The translations under genes were made by a program, and so were the position numbers. From the NCBI RefSeq assembly GCF_042651425.1, contig NZ_JBHSCW010000003.1, forward strand, positions 248,001 through 312,000: 64,000 bases of DNA. Direction: 5' to 3'. How positions within the stretch are numbered: position 1 is the first letter of the stretch; each line of letters begins with the position of its first letter. This document shows positions 62,017 to 64,000 of this stretch, piece by piece. The notes under the pieces are model-generated. The model ran no database searches. It was not told the DNA's origin and saw nothing but the letters and a program-made list of their open reading frames with translations. The stretch is from Fodinicurvata halophila (GTDB lineage Bacteria > Pseudomonadota > Alphaproteobacteria > Kiloniellales > DSM-21159).

Positions 62017-62427
62017 ATGAAGATCGACTCATTCTCCTCAACGCAATCGACTGGCGCGAAGCGCCGCACATCCAGTGGCCGCAGCGGGGATGGATCTTTT
62101 TCGCGGATCCTCGGTGACAGCGGTCAGAGCAGCTCGGTCAATCAAAGCGGACCGGTCGGCACGGTGGATTCCCTTCTCAGCCTGCAGGAGGTGGGGGGCG
62201 GATCCGATCAGCGCCAACGCAGCCATCAGCATGCCAAGGACGTCCTGGACCAACTCGAGGAATTGCGCCTGGAGCTTCTCTCGGGACGGCTGTCCCTCTC
62301 GTTGCTGGAGCGTATCGGCAAGTTGCTTGCGGACCGCCCGGAAGACAGTGGCGATCCGCAGCTGGAAGGCATCCTGCAGGACATCGAGCTTCGCGCTGCG
62401 GTCGAACTGGCGAAACTGCAGCGCTGA
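62017..62427 (+). CDS. fliX: Flagellar assembly regulator FliX
   Basis: A 136-residue regulator found in Alphaproteobacteria. The C-terminal block VLDQLEELRLELLSGRLSLS then LLERIGKLLADRP and DPQLEGILQDIELRAAVELA is the FliX signature; the N-terminal part is low-complexity and Ser-rich. In Caulobacter, FliX couples early basal-body assembly to the sigma-54 activator FlbD. It is transcribed divergently from flgI. The ATG at 62017 starts at the typical MK; an earlier ATG at 61939 has no support. Confidence 0.88.
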   Translation: MKIDSFSSTQSTGAKRRTSSGRSGDGSFSRILGDSGQSSSVNQSGPVGTVDSLLSLQEVGGGSDQRQRSHQHAKDVLDQLEELRLELLSGRLSLSLLERIGKLLADRPEDSGDPQLEGILQDIELRAAVELAKLQR

Positions 62428-62542
62428 GCGGGAGAATGGGTCAGCTCGGCAATAGCGGAATTGCGCCGTTTCAGGGGGCTTGTCCCCGCCCTCAAAAATC
62501 ATATACTCCGCGCGCATTTAGCATTTGCCGTGAGAGTTCCGT

Positions 62543-62959
62543 ATGACGGTTACCTTGCCTCCCGACTATCGGCCTTCCGAAGACGAAAGCTTCATGAATC
62601 CGCAGATGCGGGAATACTTTCGCCAGAAGCTGCTTCAATGGAAAGCCGAGCTTCTCAAGGAATCCGGTGAAACAATCAATCACATGCAAAGTGAAAGCCT
62701 GGCCGAGCCGGATGTGGCCGATCGCGCATCACTGGAATCCGATCGCTCCCTGGAACTGCGGACACGCGACCGGGAACGCAAGCTGATCGCCAAGATTGAT
62801 GACGCTCTGCAGCGTCTCGAGGATGGCAGCTATGGATATTGCGAAGAGACGGGTGAGCCGATTGCGATCCGTCGGCTGGAAGCCAGGCCGATTGCAACGC
62901 TGTCGCTTGAGGCGCAAGAGCGTCATGAACGCCTGGAGCGTACCCAGCGCGACGACTGA
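62543..62959 (+). CDS. dksA: DksA-type RNA polymerase-binding factor lacking the zinc cysteines
   Basis: Transcription factor that binds the RNA polymerase secondary channel and, with ppGpp, redirects transcription. In the 138 residues the coiled-coil tip DxxDxA is intact (D57, D60, A62). The globular part has lost the zinc site: the four Cys positions read Cys100, Thr103, Ser121 and Ala124. This resembles zinc-independent DksA2-type proteins. It is followed by a bidirectional terminator. Confidence 0.92.
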   Translation: MTVTLPPDYRPSEDESFMNPQMREYFRQKLLQWKAELLKESGETINHMQSESLAEPDVADRASLESDRSLELRTRDRERKLIAKIDDALQRLEDGSYGYCEETGEPIAIRRLEARPIATLSLEAQERHERLERTQRDD

Positions 62960-63002
62960 TCCGCGCGTTATGCACGGTATCTACTTTTGAAGTCATGAAA
63001 AA

Positions 63003-63027
63003 AGGGCCGGTTCGATGAACCGGCCCT
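63003..63027 (+). terminator. Bidirectional terminator between dksA and flgH
   Basis: Perfect 11-bp repeat AGGGCCGGTTC / GAACCGGCCCT with a 3-base loop. An A-run precedes it and a T-run follows, so it can end transcripts from dksA (plus) and flgH (minus). Confidence 0.85.
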
Positions 63028-63077
63028 GAGTTTTCCAAGCTCGGGACAGACGCCTGGAAGTATCCGTTTTCCCGGCC

Positions 63078-63860
63078 TCAGAAGGGCCAGATGATGTCGA
63101 AGACCTGCTGGCCATAGCGCGGCTGCTGCACGTCGGAGAGCTCTCCACGTCCACCATAGGAAACACGCGCCTCAGCAATCTGGTCGTAGCTGATCTCGTT
63201 GAGGGTCGTGATGTCCTCGGGCCGCACGATTCCGGCGATCTTTAGCTCGCGCAGTTCAAAGTTGACCCGGGTTTCCTGGCGTCCCGAGATGACGAGGTTC
63301 CCGTTAGGCAGGACATCGGTGACGATGGCCGCAATCCTGAGGTCGATCTCCTCCTCGCGGGAGATATTACCGGTGCCGCCGGCTTCCGAAGTGCTTCCGG
63401 CAGAGACAAGGTTTCCGGGGTCGACTGCGTTTGGCAGGACGTTCCGCAACCTGGTTTCGTAGCCTAAGAAGGAATTCAGGGACGAGTTCTCGTCGCTGTT
63501 ACGGCTGCGATTCGTGGTGTTGTTCATCTCAGCGCTGTCATTCATCTGGATAACCACGGTTACGATGTCGCCCGCTTCGCTGGCACGCTGGTCTTCGAAG
63601 AAGGTACGACTGCCGCTTTTCCACAGCGAGTTGGCGTGCTGTTGGGGTTCAGGTGCCGCCTGCTGCCGCGGGTTCGTGAGAGCGGCCTGTTGCTGGGCCT
63701 GAGGGCTGACCGGGATATCGATTTCCGACATGTCCGGCGCCTTGCCGACCCGGGAGAGACGTTCGGCAGCATTGCAGCCGGCCAGAGCCAGGCCCAGCAG
63801 GCCGATCATTACGAGCTTGCCCATGAAGCGGGGCAGGGGGGAGATGTAGGTGATTTTCAT
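63078..63860 (-). CDS. flgH: Flagellar L-ring lipoprotein FlgH
   Basis: Outer-membrane L-ring protein. The signal peptide ends in a lipobox (LALAGC). Later motifs SLWKSGSRTFFEDQRASEAG, then DIVTVVIQMND, and the C-terminal PEDITTLNEISYDQIAEARV, YGGRGELSDVQQP and FDIIWPF fit FlgH. The 260 residues are normal size. The ATG at 63860 was chosen because AGGA lies ten bases upstream; one at 63881 has no ribosome-binding site. It follows flgA. Confidence 0.94.
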   Translation of the reverse strand: MKITYISPLPRFMGKLVMIGLLGLALAGCNAAERLSRVGKAPDMSEIDIPVSPQAQQQAALTNPRQQAAPEPQQHANSLWKSGSRTFFEDQRASEAGDIVTVVIQMNDSAEMNNTTNRSRNSDENSSLNSFLGYETRLRNVLPNAVDPGNLVSAGSTSEAGGTGNISREEEIDLRIAAIVTDVLPNGNLVISGRQETRVNFELRELKIAGIVRPEDITTLNEISYDQIAEARVSYGGRGELSDVQQPRYGQQVFDIIWPF

Positions 63861-63883
63861 GATCTGGATCCTTCCGGACATGG

Positions 63884-64000
63884 TCAGTTCAGCATGGCCG
63901 TACTGTGGCCGCCTACGGACACGAGTCCCGTATCCTCCACAACAGCCTCGATGATCTGATTGGACTTGGCGTTCATGACACGAATGACAGCGCCGTCCGT
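63884..64000 (-). CDS. flgA: FlgA, C-terminal fragment (window edge)
   Basis: Last 38 codons and stop of a gene running off the right edge. The translation DGAVIRVMNAKSNQIIEAVV then EDTGLVSVGG matches the C-terminus of FlgA, the periplasmic chaperone for P-ring assembly. It lies immediately upstream of flgH, the expected flagellar neighbourhood. Confidence 0.8.
   Translation of the reverse strand, partial: TDGAVIRVMNAKSNQIIEAVVEDTGLVSVGGHSTAMLN

Overview
The window reads as chromosomal DNA of a motile, GC-rich alphaproteobacterium, most likely Rhodospirillales-like; no species is claimed. The pointers are a GapR/DUF2312 nucleoid protein beside a DUF1244 protein, the flagellar regulator FliX, a DksA that has lost its zinc cysteines, separate glyQ and glyS, and a fused indolepyruvate:ferredoxin oxidoreductase. 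A BCCT osmolyte transporter fits, but does not prove, life at raised salt. I saw no rRNA, tRNA, CRISPR array, insertion sequence or prophage.

Layout. 0-5.7 kb: MATE exporter, TlyA, SppA, a TrmA/RumA-type RNA methyltransferase and a small zinc-ribbon membrane protein. 5.7-7.2 kb: a soluble chemoreceptor with duplicated PAS domains. 7.6-13.3 kb: glyQ-glyS-ppdK, closed by a terminator. 13.4-20.8 kb: mixed metabolism (methyltransferase, MeaB GTPase, YgfZ, glycosyltransferase, dihydroorotase with an altered metal site, thiolase, CAP protein, Rieske ferredoxin). 20.8-27.3 kb: envelope and stress genes (mlaA-mlaC, BASS-type transporter, pentapeptide-repeat protein, AraC regulator, HIBADH-type dehydrogenase, Cu/Zn SOD, a Cys-rich protein). 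27.3-39.9 kb: an M14 deacylase followed by two GNAT acetyltransferases, UvrD/PcrA, PrmA, hydroxyproline epimerase diverging from an N-formylglutamate amidohydrolase and a YbdK-type ligase, DUF1244, GapR and the BCCT transporter. 40-48.9 kb: fused indolepyruvate oxidoreductase, acyl-CoA ligase, M3 oligopeptidase and an ABC1/UbiB kinase.

The most distinctive part is 48.9-54.8 kb. Three genes overlap by a few bases and run nfrB-nfrA-ybcH in order. NfrB is a membrane glycosyltransferase, NfrA a TPR plus outer-membrane barrel exporter, and YbcH a secreted DUF4434 protein. In Escherichia coli, NfrA/NfrB make and export the surface glycan used by phage N4. Here NfrB stops where the E. coli protein would begin its C-terminal c-di-GMP-binding (MshEN) part. 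An AT-rich leader of about 280 bp precedes the operon. I read it as a surface polysaccharide system that has lost, or never had, the direct c-di-GMP switch.

55.1-64 kb is a flagellar region. On the minus strand it holds flgA (partial)-flgH, then flgI-flgJ-flgN-fliW-like, then flgE-flgK-flgL. A consensus sigma-54 promoter sits in front of flgE. fliX and dksA lie between the blocks on the plus strand. The sigma-54 site plus FliX suggests a Caulobacter-like flagellar hierarchy.
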